Assembly: GCA_001662425.1 (NCBI GenBank)
Contig: BDDC01000432.1
Coordinates: 4,242 to 52,267, forward strand
Reading direction: 5' to 3'
Source: Chlamydomonas sphaeroides
Taxonomy: Eukaryota; Chlorophyta; Chlorophyceae; Chlamydomonadales; Chlamydomonadaceae
DNA length: 48,026 nt
The notes beneath the pieces are model-generated. The model saw only the letters and a program-made list of their open reading frames with translations, did no database searches and was not told the origin of the DNA. Both the position numbers and the translations under genes were made by a program. Below, in pieces: positions 11,801 through 21,600 of this stretch (position 1 is the first letter of the stretch; every line of letters begins with the position of its first letter).

Positions 11801-14800
11801 GCGGCAGGGCTGCGTGTCTTCCAGGATGTAGGAGCCCGCGTCAGGCACCAGCACCGCCACCAGCGGCGGCGCGCCGGCCGGAGGGGTGGTGCTGTCGCAC
11901 ACAAGCACCCGTCCCGCAGCGGGGTCCTGCAGACCGGCCTGTGGATGGGCCGGAGGGTTTGGAGGGGGTGGGAATGGGTATAGGTGAGGGGCAGAGATGG
12001 AAGGACGCAGCAGCTTTTTGGCATGCAGTTGCTGCTGCAGTGCAATGTCAGGGGGGCGAGGCCATCGCTTGGGGTGCACTCGTCCAGCTGCCACAACACG
12101 GCGCAGGTGTGGTACTGCGGGCCGCACCTTTGCAGGGTCCATCGACGTCGCGGCGTTCAGGCCGGAGCCGGCGTGCAGTAACGGCAGAGGCAGCGGTGAT
12201 GGCGTCGGCCGGCCTCCGCTGCCAGGCGCCCGCCTAGGGGGAGCGGGTTGGTGGGGCAGCGCTTCTTTGCTCCCCTGCATGGCGCAACCAGTGAACAACC
12301 CCTTTCCAGGGCGGCCCACATCGGCCTTGCCCCTTCCCACGCCCTGTACCTGCAGGCCTGCAGCAGCAGCGTGTGGCCCAGCGCGCAGCTCACGGCGCGC
12401 ACACGAGCCGCCGCCGCCTCCGACTGCAGCAGGGACCTACTGAACGTGGTGCCGATGGCGCCCACGTCAGTGGCGGCAGCGACGCAGCCGGGGGTAGCCC
12501 CGCCGCTGAGATGGCAGGCGCAGGCGGCGCCAGTGGGCGGCGACGGCGCAGCTTGATGGCCGGCGGTGCTGCCGGCTGCGAGGTTCGCCGACTGCAGGCG
12601 CAGCATGCTGCCAGAGCTCGAGCCCCTGCCGGTGGGCACGCGGGGCGAGCGCAGCGAGCTCTTTGCGGCAAGTCGCGCTGCACTGGCTTGGCTGCAAGGA
12701 GCTCGCGGAGCAGCAGGGGACCAAGCCGTGTGCCTCACACTCCGCCGACCATGGCGGGTACGTGGCCCACATGACCCACATGGACCCCTGCCCGCCATGA
12801 TGAATGGAGAACCCCTGCCCCACACAAAGAGACGCACCCGGCGGCGGCTCCGTCAGCGTCGGCTCGCCGTAGCGATAGCAGCAGCGCCGGTGAACTGGGC
12901 CCGTGCACAGCCGCCAGCACGGGCTGTACGGCGAGGCCATACTTAGCGTGTACGACATCCATGACGCCCAGCAGCAACGAGGTGGCCAGGTCGTGCAGGC
13001 CGGGCGCTGACGTCATGAGCGCCAGGTGGCGGCAGTGGCGAACCACCTGCTGCGCCTTGGCCGCGTCCCTAGCGGGGTGGTGGGGTGGTGGGGTGGGACG
13101 GATGCTGGGGGTGAGTTGTTGGAGTTTGGCGTAGAGGGTGCCCTATAAGGGTGCCCTATAAGGGTGCCCTATAAGGGTGCCCTATAAGGGTGCCCTATAA
13201 GGGTGCCCTTTAAGGGTGCCCTATGAGGGTGCCCTATGAGGTTGCCCTATGAGGTTGCCCTATCAGGTTGCCCTATGAGGTTGCCCTAGAAGGGTGCCCT
13301 ATGATGGGGGTGCCCCGTGAGGTCGCCCAATAAGGGTGCCCTGCAGGGCTGCCCTATGGGCCCGTGTCGGAGGGAGCCCTGTCTCGGCCCCCTGTCTCGG
13401 CCCCCTGTCTGGGCCCCCGGTCGCGCATGCGCATGCCAAGTTCGACCAAAACCTTGACCTACAGCCCCCTCGCACACGCTCTCTGCTAGGCTCTCGCTTA
13501 CCCTAGCCCCACTGCGAAGCCCGCCAGCTGTGCCGTCCGCTGCAGCGCCGCCAGCTCGGCTGGGCTCAGCGCCAACGGCAGTNNNNNNNNNNAATCGACA
13601 CACCAGGCGCCGCCGGGCCCTGCGGCCCTGGCCCTGGCCCCCAGCTGAGGAGCAGTGCCGCCGGTACCGGGCTGCCACCGTGGCGGATGGGGAGGACGAG
13701 GCAGTCCCCGGGAGCCAGGGTCACGGGAGAGCCGGCAGGCACGGGGCTGATAGGGCTGGCGATGGCGGCAGCGGCGCTGATGCTGGTGGTGGTGGTGAGG
13801 CCCCATCCGTTGGGTGCGCTGGGGCAGTGCAGGACCAGCACGGAGGGATGCGGCTGCAGCGCCTGCGGCCAAGTGGGGCAAGTGCAGGTGCGCGCTCAGA
13901 GCCGTGGCAGCTGGCCGTTCAACAACGTTATGTGCCAGCATACAGGGAGTTGCAAAGTGTGTGGCGGCTTTAGGGGCGTCAGGCGAGGGTCAAAATATAT
14001 ATTCATCGCGCCGAAAAGGTGTTCTCGGGCCCGCGCGCCTCGCCCCTTTCCACATACAATTTCTCTCCCTGGCCCCCCTGGCCCCTCCCTGAGCGTCAGG
14101 AACGTAGCATAGGGGCTGAGGTTGACACAGGAGGTCGCGGGAGGGCCAGGGGAGCCCCGGGAAGGCGAGGGGGGATAGACCCGCGGTACTTTTTTGCGAC
14201 TTCTTCCTGGGCAATAAATCACAACTCCCAATTGTAACGATACACCGCCCCCGCCATACACTTTGCAACTCCCTGTAGTGTGCAGCGGTGCAACACCACG
14301 AACGAAACCCCTTGTGACCATGGGTTGCCATACCTCCTTAGCGAGGACCTCCGCTAGGTCCGGCAGCAGCGGCTCGATGGGCGGCCAACCGTTGCCAAAC
14401 GAGTGGGCCAACCGGTCACAGGTGCAGATGCACAGCCTGGACGAGGTGAGCGGTATGGAGGGCACTGGGTGGGAAAGCGCCAGCGCCCGGGTGCTTCGTT
14501 TCCGGGAGCGGGAAACCGGACTGTCACGAAGCTGACGCGGAGGGCGCGACGCACGTCCGCCGCCAGCGCCATCGAGCAGTTTCCGTGTCAGGCACATCCA
14601 CGTTTACATACAAGGTGCGCAAGGCGAACTATGGAGCTCTAGTGTTGACATTCGCAGGCACCAGCCGCACCTGACCGAGCTGCACCGCAGGTGTTGCCGC
14701 GTCAACACGAGCATGCTGGAAACTACCGAGGACCAGGCGCTGCCGTGGCACGACATCGGCAGGGCGTGCTGCAGCCCGGCGCATGCCTGTCAGGGAGGAT

Positions 14801-14994
14801 GTTGCTGAGTCGCCAACCCACACACGCTTGTTGCGAAGCAGGCATCTTGCCTTCTCAAGCGCGCTTGTGCTGATCGCATCGTCGCACGCGTCGGCGGTCG
14901 GCTTCTGCTGGTCGCCCGCTCTGCACGGTGGGCCAATATCAGCATCGCTGTCGTGACCATCGTGTCGACCAAAGCAGCAGGAAAGCCGCATCAT
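5806..14994 (-). CDS. Kinase A: GAF-like regions plus C-terminal TKL-like protein kinase, 25 exons
   Basis: Exons on the minus strand, 5' to 3': 14994-14851, 14768-14671, 14436-14334, 13862-13502 (contains 10 N), 13068-12838, 12625-12350, 12218-12128, 11938-11384, 11257-10519, 10268-10138, 10005-9941, 9591-9527, 9351-9305, 9021-8836, 8706-8578, 8452-8404, 8150-8122, 7957-7817, 7654-7541, 7438-7295, 7134-7113, 6880-6841, 6696-6639, 6486-6416, 6109-5806. All phases agree, giving about 1397 aa; the start matches kinase B (SCCFG near the N-terminus). Kinase motifs: glycine loop LGRGGQG (about 938), ATP Lys in ETAVK (969), catalytic loop HCDVKAANVLL (about 1162; Cys replaces the HRD Arg), SDLG in place of DFG (about 1188), APECF (about 1234), DVYAFG and RPSARDL. 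The order is typical of tyrosine-kinase-like kinases. Residues about 49-235 and about 240-640 resemble GAF domains by hydrophobic pattern only. The protein ends in an Ala-Gln repeat. Two introns (1 and 14) have GC donors. Substrate unknown. Confidence 0.85.
5829..5891 (-). repeat. GCGCAG hexamer repeat encoding (Ala-Gln)n in kinase A
   Basis: About ten tandem hexamers lie inside the last exon of kinase A and encode alternating Ala-Gln near the C-terminus. Kinase B has an Ala/Gln-rich tail but lacks this perfect array, so the expansion is specific to copy A. Confidence 0.9.
13069..13501 (-). repeat. Intron 4 of kinase A with a 13-bp minisatellite
   Basis: About thirteen tandem units close to GTGCCCTATAAGG occupy roughly 13136-13345. 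Early units are near-identical and later ones diverge (TATGAGG, TATCAGG). The array lies wholly inside the intron between exons 4 and 5. The same intron in kinase B carries unrelated repeats. Confidence 0.9.
13583..13592. other. Assembly gap (10 N) in exon 4 of kinase A
   Basis: Comparison with exon 4 of kinase B predicts one more base than the gap plus flank provides (362 nt against 361 nt). The frame break here is therefore most simply a gap-size artefact, not a real frameshift. Confidence 0.8.
13943..14275. mobile_element. 333-bp MITE-like element with TIRs and TA target duplication
   Basis: The element starts CAGGGAGTTGCAAAGTGTG, and the reverse complement of its right end starts CAGGGAGTTGCAAAGTGTA. 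The inverted repeats match over about 24 bp with one mismatch and continue as TGGCGG. TA dinucleotides flank both ends (13941-13942 and 14276-14277), as expected for Tc1/mariner-type target duplication. There is no transposase, so this is a non-autonomous element. It sits in intron 3 of kinase A; the equivalent intron of kinase B (28528-28642, 115 bp) lacks it, and removing the element leaves about 136 bp in A. Confidence 0.85.
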
Positions 14995-16114
14995 TCAGCG
15001 GCGCATCGTAAGACGCAAAACGTCAAAGTTCGCTATGACTGAGCCTGCTTCTTTCGCTGTGTAAAACGTGTTTGTGTGCAATATGGTGTAAGGTATGACT
15101 AGCATGTACATTGCGCTGTTCATAGTGCGTTTCCGCCAGTCGAGAAGGTTTCCGTAAGCCGCTACGCCACGCACAATTGCTATTATCGTTTCCGGCTGAC
15201 CGAGCCCACCCTTATATAGAAGTGGGGACGTCGTGGCATGCAGCAGGCACGCGGTTGTTCACGGGTGCAGGTGGGAGAGGGTGTGCAGAGTGATTATGCA
15301 TTCGCGTGCCCTTCGCGTCGGGCAGACCAGCTTGTGCGCAGTCCTAGAGGCGTCACTTGAGGAGAACATCGGAGCAATGGTTCCCTGTGAAGCGTGGCTT
15401 CCTCCCGTGGGTCCCTGCGCAGGCCCGCGCACTCCCTCGTGGGCCCTCGCTTTCTTGGCACGCACGCATCGGGTCCCCGCGCGCGCTCCACCGCAGACGC
15501 ACTACTGTCACGGCTCCTAGTTGTGCTGTCAATTTGATGTCCTTTGTGATACGGACGACTGGCTGCTGGTAAGCTGGATCCGGGGGCCAGCAGTGGCGGG
15601 CTACAGTCTGTGCAACACCCATACTCCTTTTGTGACTTCGTTCTAGTTTATCATACCCAGTTACGTATTCTTACACACGGCCCCTCAACAGCGAAGGCGC
15701 AAAACCTCAATACGCAGCCCCGCCTTGCCTTCAGATGGCCAGCGCCATCGAGGGCCGATCTATATGTGTGTTCAGATAGGTTGTAGCCCCTGCTGCGTTC
15801 TTCCATCATGTGAAAGGGGTTCCTGAAAGGGGTTCCTGTTACTTCTTTGCACACAAGCGTGCCCCGGCTATATTCGGGTGAAGAAACCAGGGTCGTGTCC
15901 CAGAAGAGCTCCGGTCAGGGTGAATGCGCGCGGCTATATCCAGTCCCTCGTTCCGTCCGTCAAATCAACACAGCTGGTCCCAACATCACATCCCCCCATC
16001 GCAGCAGCTACGGGTGACATTTCGGTGTCGCATGATTGCAGGTGCAGGTTCTTGACTTCGTCTGTTTTTAACAACACATCCTTGCGGAGAGTCGGATCGA
16101 AGAGCGGCCAGCAT
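14995..16114. other. Upstream region of kinase A; no gene seen
   Basis: The base composition is less GC-rich than the coding blocks. A TATA-like TTATATAG lies at about 15210-15218 on the plus strand but leads to no recognisable gene. A 13-bp direct repeat (GAAAGGGGTTCCT) is present near 15812-15838. The part next to 14994 presumably holds the kinase A promoter; no specific motif could be assigned. Confidence 0.4.
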
Positions 16115-16990
16115 TGAGCACCCGGGCCGGCGGCGCCGCCAGAGGCCCGGCAGGCCCGACACTGGCGACGGTGCCGCGCCAGCGGCTGTCGACCGTCGGC
16201 GCCGTCGGGTCGGGCTCGTCCAACAGCACCACTCTCCCCTGCGGCCGCCGTTCAGTTTGGCCACGATCAGCAGGTCGCGGCAGGGCTGCGTGTCTTCCAG
16301 GATGTAGGAGCCCGTGTCGGGCACCAGCGCCGCAAACCAGCGGCGGCGCGCCGGCCGGCGGCAGGCTGCCGTTGCATGTGAGCCCCCGTCCGAGGGCGGG
16401 GTCCTGGGCGCTGGCCTGTGGGCCGAAGGGCTGAAATCGTATAGTTTCCGGTACGAGTGGGCCCAGTTCGTTGCGGGTGTCTGTGCCGTACGGGTGTAGT
16501 GATGCGGAAGGGGGGTGTCTTGGCAAATTACCCGCATCTTGGTCGCATCGATCGACGTCTCGGCGGTTAGGCCGGAGGTAGCGTGCCACATGGGCGATGG
16601 GGATGGCGCGGACCGGCCCCTTCCGCGGGCGGGCGGGACAGCGTCTGCGTGTGTGTTTCAACTCGAATGTCGCGGCCCCGCGCCCCGGCTTGTTTCACCG
16701 ACCTCCCACGTCCCCGACAAGCAACCCTTCCCACGCCCTGTACCTGCAGGTCTGCAGCAGCAGCGTGTGTCCCAGCGCGTAGCTCACGGCGCGCACGCGA
16801 GGCGCCGCCGCCTCCGACTGCAGCAGTGACTCGGCGCCGGTAGCGTCCACGGTGGCCGCTCGGCTGGGGGAGCCCGTGGCCGCGGCGCCGCCGGTAGTGC
16901 CCGCTTCAGCAGTAGGCGCCACGCTGCCGCCTCCGGGCGAGCATGGAGACGACGTGGCTCGGCTGAGGCTGGCGCTTGAGTCCCAGGCGT
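16115..16990 (-). pseudogene. Partial third copy of the kinase family (exons 6-8 only)
   Basis: On the minus strand, about 16990-16744 matches the end of exon 6 (LLQSEAAAPRVRAVSYALGH, with the same GTACAG donor). A block ending at 16538 matches exon 7 (SGLTAETSIDATK). The segment 16415-16115 matches the first half of exon 8 (QDPALGRG, DTQPCRDLLIVAK, LLDEPDPTAPTVD). The usual exon 7 donor GT is replaced by AT, although a GTAATT lies six bases downstream in the same phase. Exon 8 has a +1 and later a -1 shift, scrambling about 30 residues, and homology stops mid-exon. No exons 1-5 or 9-25 accompany it. It lies upstream of kinase A in the same orientation, so a decayed partial tandem duplication is most likely. 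Confidence 0.8.
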
Positions 16991-18685
16991 TAAGGGGGCA
17001 GACGGGGTCCAACCCGTAACGGGGTTAAGGGAAAAAGAGAAGTTACAGACGAGCACGGGTTAGCCTGGTTATGTTGCCGGGGGGATGTCCGGAACGAGGA
17101 CGTGCAGTGTGCGGGACTTATGTTGGACTAGTCAGAAAGCGATGGACGTGGGATGTTACATGCTATATGTTATGATGTATTGCGCAAGTCGGTTGCGCGA
17201 CGAGCGACCCATCGAAACCTCACGCCGACAAGCGACGCACGCATATGCTCAGTCGCAGCTGCAGGGCCACACTACTAGAACTTATGCGCATTATAAAATG
17301 ATGAGAGTTAAGTTGTTTGTGAAGTTATTTCGACGAACGGGACATCCTAAGAACGCGCTCCGTCAACCGCCTCGCTCACAGCGCACTCGCCCTGCCTTCG
17401 AGCGGTCAGGGCCTTTCATGGCGTTCTCCAAATCCATGAATCGCATCCAGCCAGCAAGGGCTTGGACCGTGCTGTTCCGCTCCACATAACGTGCACTGCC
17501 CACGGCCCCGTCGCCGCTGTGCCGGTTTCTGCGCTTCCCCAGCGTAAGTTGCGCCTGATTGTACATCGGGCTTTAAAACTGAGAACCAATGAAGCCGGAG
17601 GCGAAAGCTTGTCGGGCACGGCCGGCCTGCATGCGAGTGCCCCACGGCACGAAGGGGCACGACGCGGCACAGGGCACACGAGGCTGACGGGGCACGGGGC
17701 ATGTTCGTGACTTCGTCTTTTTTTATGCCAGGCGTGGCATGTATGTATGTACGGGGGCTGTGGTGGACGGGGGCTAGTGGTGGCTGGAAGACCCAGGAAG
17801 CCACAAAAGCATAAGTACGTGAAGCCCCGCCCCCTCGTCGTTCCATCCCAGTCCATTCCATCCACGGCCCCGGGAAACATGTATACGCACATATCCTCTT
17901 CTTCGCGGCCTAGGCAGGAAGGAAGTGAGGCGGTTGCACTAGGTGAAGGGCCACGAGCAATAGGGCGCAATCAAAGCATTAAAACAGCATTGGCAAGCAG
18001 AAGGGGTGCAGGCGAACGGGCGGCCGCGCCGGCCTCCGCGGGCTAAGTAGCGGGCTGCAGCACAGGAGCGCGGTGTCCTGCCCCCACCGCGGCGCAGCCA
18101 CCGCCCCTTCCCCGCGACGCCCCGTATCTGCAGGCCGCCTCCCAGCTGTCGCTCATCACACACGCTCCCTCCACCTGCGGGGGCCAACCCCCACACCTCG
18201 CGTTCGCTTGCTGCTCGCCGCTTGCTCCCAGGCGTACCCGTCCCGCGTCCCGCGTCTTGCGCACGCATCCGCGCTGCCAGCTTCCAGACACACCAACAGC
18301 GGGGCAGCCGGACGTTAAGCGCCTTCCTCGCGCGTCACAACGCCGACTGCCGAGCGGTGGCAGCTTGGACTGGCTCTTGGGGCCCTGGCGTCGTGGGCGC
18401 ACAGGGCGCCGCGGCCCTGCCCTCCTGGACAGGCCTCGGCCTCTGGAGCCCGCCGACCCGCAGCCTCACGCGTGTCGCGGCCCCTGGCCACGCCCGGGGC
18501 CTCCTGCTTCGTTCCGAGGCGCCGCCGCCGCGTGGAACCCTGCACCTCCCACCACGCCGCGGGCGCCTTCCCACCGCCTGCCCGCCGCCCGTCCAGCGGC
18601 CCGCTGCCGTCATTGCTCCAGCCCCTCCCAACCGCCGGCCCCTGCCACTCGGCGAACAGAGCAGCCCGGGGCCGGCCGCGTCACC
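16991..18685 (-). other. Region downstream of BBS2; probable 3'UTR and intergenic DNA
   Basis: No coding gene was recognised. The first clear minus-strand TGTAA below the BBS2 stop is at 17156-17160 (plus-strand TTACA), which would give a 3'UTR of about 1.5 kb. The 18.05-18.68 kb part is C-rich on the plus strand. Open frames there are long only because of base composition. Confidence 0.4.
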
Positions 18686-21600
18686 TCACGCCGGCCCATC
18701 TCCCTCGCGTATGATTTTGAACAGCGCCGCCATGTTGTTGTTCTTGATGGCTGCGCGGCAGCAGCTCACGACGCGGCCCTTGGCGGCGCCTAGCCGCAGC
18801 CGCGCGGCCCGCTGGATCATCTGGTTCACCTCGCGCAGCGCCTCGAGCAGCGAGGTGTGGTTGGTGGCGCGCTTGTCGTGCTCCACAATCAGGTCCCTGC
18901 ACAGGTGCGCAGCCAAGGCATGATCTGACATGTTGCGATGCACTACAACTGTAATGTCCACTAGCACCAGCATTGCGATGGGTGCCAAGGTACAGACAGC
19001 AACACAACAATTGGGTTCAGCAGCGCCGTGAGCTTGGACTTACGAGCGCCACGACCCAGACCACTACGTGTGGCAACCCCGGCCGCATTCCTCACGGCTG
19101 CACCTGTTCATGTCCGCCAGATGGCGATCTCTACATGAAATCACAGCTGCGGCTATGAAGCTTCACACGGTATCACGCTGTGTTGAAGCAGCCGTGCCGC
19201 ACCTGTTCATGTCCGCCAGCTGCCGGTAGTACCGCCGCATGGGCCCCATGGCGCCAAGCAGCCGCGCGTCCTCCGCCTTGAGCAGCAGCTGCTTGAGCAG
19301 GTTGCTGCTGTCAGCCATGTCGGCGTTGAGCCGCAGCCGCGTCAGATTGTGGTTGTCCACCTGTCGCGTCCGCAGAGGCGGGGTGATGAGCGAGCAGAGC
19401 CGTGCGATTAGCAATCAGCGACCAGCGATTAGCGAGCAGCGAGCACAAGCCACTGAGGGAGGTGAGGCCACGGCATGCGATGGCCGCAGCCGCGTCAGGT
19501 TGTGGTTGTCCACTTGGGCGCCACGCAGGGAGGGGGCGCGGCCGCCCGGCGCAGGGCCCAGGGAGGAGGTCCACAGCTGCTGGCGCCGGCCCGAGCCCTC
19601 CGGCCACCTGCGCTGCGCGACGAGCGCCGCGGGCGACGCTCCTGTCGCCCTTGAGTCCCTTGCCCAACCTCTCCCGCGCACGGCACGCGGGCCGCCTGGC
19701 GGTATGCTGGCCACCCGCCGGCTCGCTAGCGCCCAGAGAGCCCCACCATCCCCAGCCGCAAGCACGGCACCGGCGGGCGCTGCGTGACGCCTTACGCCCA
19801 GCGACACCGCAACACCGTCGCGGCGCTCGCTGCCACTAGCACGCAATCGCACCTGCGCGAGCACCTCCTTGAAGGCCGCCATGGCGGTGGGGAAGTCGGC
19901 GATGGAGGCCAGCTCCGTTAGGCCCAGGTAGGAGCCCAGGTCGCCCACCAGCTCGCCGCCCATGTCAAGCGACTCGGTGTGCAGGCTTATCTGCGGGCGA
20001 GGCGAGGCGGGGCAGGGCAGGCAGGGCGCGACATGGGGCATCTGCTGGCCGAGAGATCCGCCGGAACGATGCTTGTGGATCAGGATGGGCACCTGGCGCA
20101 TAGGGGGGCTCGGTGCGCTCATCTGGCGAGCGGCCAGGCTCAATCTGTGCGGCCAAGCGACGTGCAGTGAAGGGTGCAGCTTGGGCTGCAAATGTGAAAA
20201 GCGCGGGTGTAGGGTGTACGAGCGGCGCAGGGCACCGGTAGGATGGCTGCGGTGGGAGGCCAGCTCGCCGCCCTGGTCCCCGTCCACGTCCGCCCCCGGG
20301 CGACGCACCGTGACGCTGCCGCCCGCGGGCACCGCCTTGATGACCAGCGGCGACTTGTCGCGCAGGCACAGGAAGTGCGCCTCCAACGAGTCGGTGCGGC
20401 CCGCGGCGGCGGCCTTGAGGTTGAAGCGGCTCTCCATCCAGGCCAGCAGGCGGGGGATGCGCTCCGTGACGCTGTGTTTGGCGGTTAGGGTGAGGGCGGG
20501 GGAGGACGGCATGTGGGTGTATGGGTGCGTGGGGGGAGCTTGCATCTCATGAGGCCCAGCAGGAGGGGGGTGCGCTCCGTGACGCGACAGAGAGGCAGCG
20601 GCAGAGATGGGCAGCCCATGCAACACGGAGCGAGGGAGCCCCCGGCGCGCTAGGCGGGGTAAGCAGAAGCGGCGATCGCCGGCCGGGCCCAGCAACGCGG
20701 GCCAGGAGGCAGGCCAAGGTGTTGATGTGGGCCGGACAGCAGAAGCCAGGCGGAAGCGAGGCCGTGCCGTGGAGGCCCGGGCTGCGGCCCCGGCCTCTGC
20801 AGCCGCAGGTGGGGGGTCAGATGCTTGGGAGAAGCCACGCGGCACGATAGCGGCGGCCTGCCGCAGGCCGCAGGCCGCAGGCCGCTGCGCGGGTGCGGCG
20901 TTTCCCGGCTGCCCGGCTGTCCCTACTTTGGCCTCCAGTCCCTGACCCACCTGAAGGTGACGCAGCCCTCCGGCTCGGGGAAGGTGCCCTTGTCCACCGC
21001 CGCGTACAGCGAGAACTTGGGCAGCTCAATCTCCAGCTCGAACACGTGGAAGAGCGAGGACGTGCGGCCGCCCACCAGCACCTAGCGTCAGCGGGGTCCG
21101 CGCCAGGGGGAGAGGCGTGAGATTTCTTCTTTTACACGGTTTGTTCCTTCGAGTCTTAAGTCCAACTCGAAGACATGCAAGTGCAGGTCGAAGACCTAGA
21201 CGAGCGAGGACGTGTGGCTGCCTCGGAGGCTCGGGGCTCGGGGCAGGCAGGCGTGGCGAAGGTACCCAAGTAGGCCCACGCTGCTGCCACATGCAGACTG
21301 TTCGAGTCTGGCGGGCTGCGCACCTTAATCATGAGCACCACCGCCACGTCCTTGAGCGGCTTCATGGGCACCGACAGCTGCGGAGCCACCAGGGCAGCAG
21401 CAGGCGGGAGAGGGGAGAAGGGACACGGGTTTGGGAGGGGCCCGGCGGAACGGCGGGTGGCGGCAGGAAGGCTGGCGACTAGCGGCGCGGGGCCGCGGGG
21501 AACGGGCCGTGGGCTTCTAGGGCACGCGAGCAGCCACCTATCCCCCAGGCGGCCGTACGCCCATAATACACAAACCCTCATCTATTGAATGCCCGTGTTT

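Noticed and set aside
13136..13345. Regular repeats resembling a CRISPR array or telomere
   Set aside because: The units are contiguous 13-mers with no spacers, inside an intron, and do not match the TTTTAGGG/TTTAGGG algal telomere repeats.
13502..13862. Apparent frameshift in kinase A exon 4
   Set aside because: The break coincides with a 10-N gap whose size is one base short of the paralogue, so an assembly artefact is the simplest explanation.
17085..17489. 134-aa plus-strand open frame below the third kinase copy
   Set aside because: No recognisable motif and a codon pattern unlike the genes here; the region more likely contains the BBS2 3'UTR end.
19415..20950. 511-aa minus-strand open frame across BBS2
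   Set aside because: It runs through exons 13-14 and their introns in one frame by chance. BBS2 homology covers only the exon parts, and the splice sites are clear.
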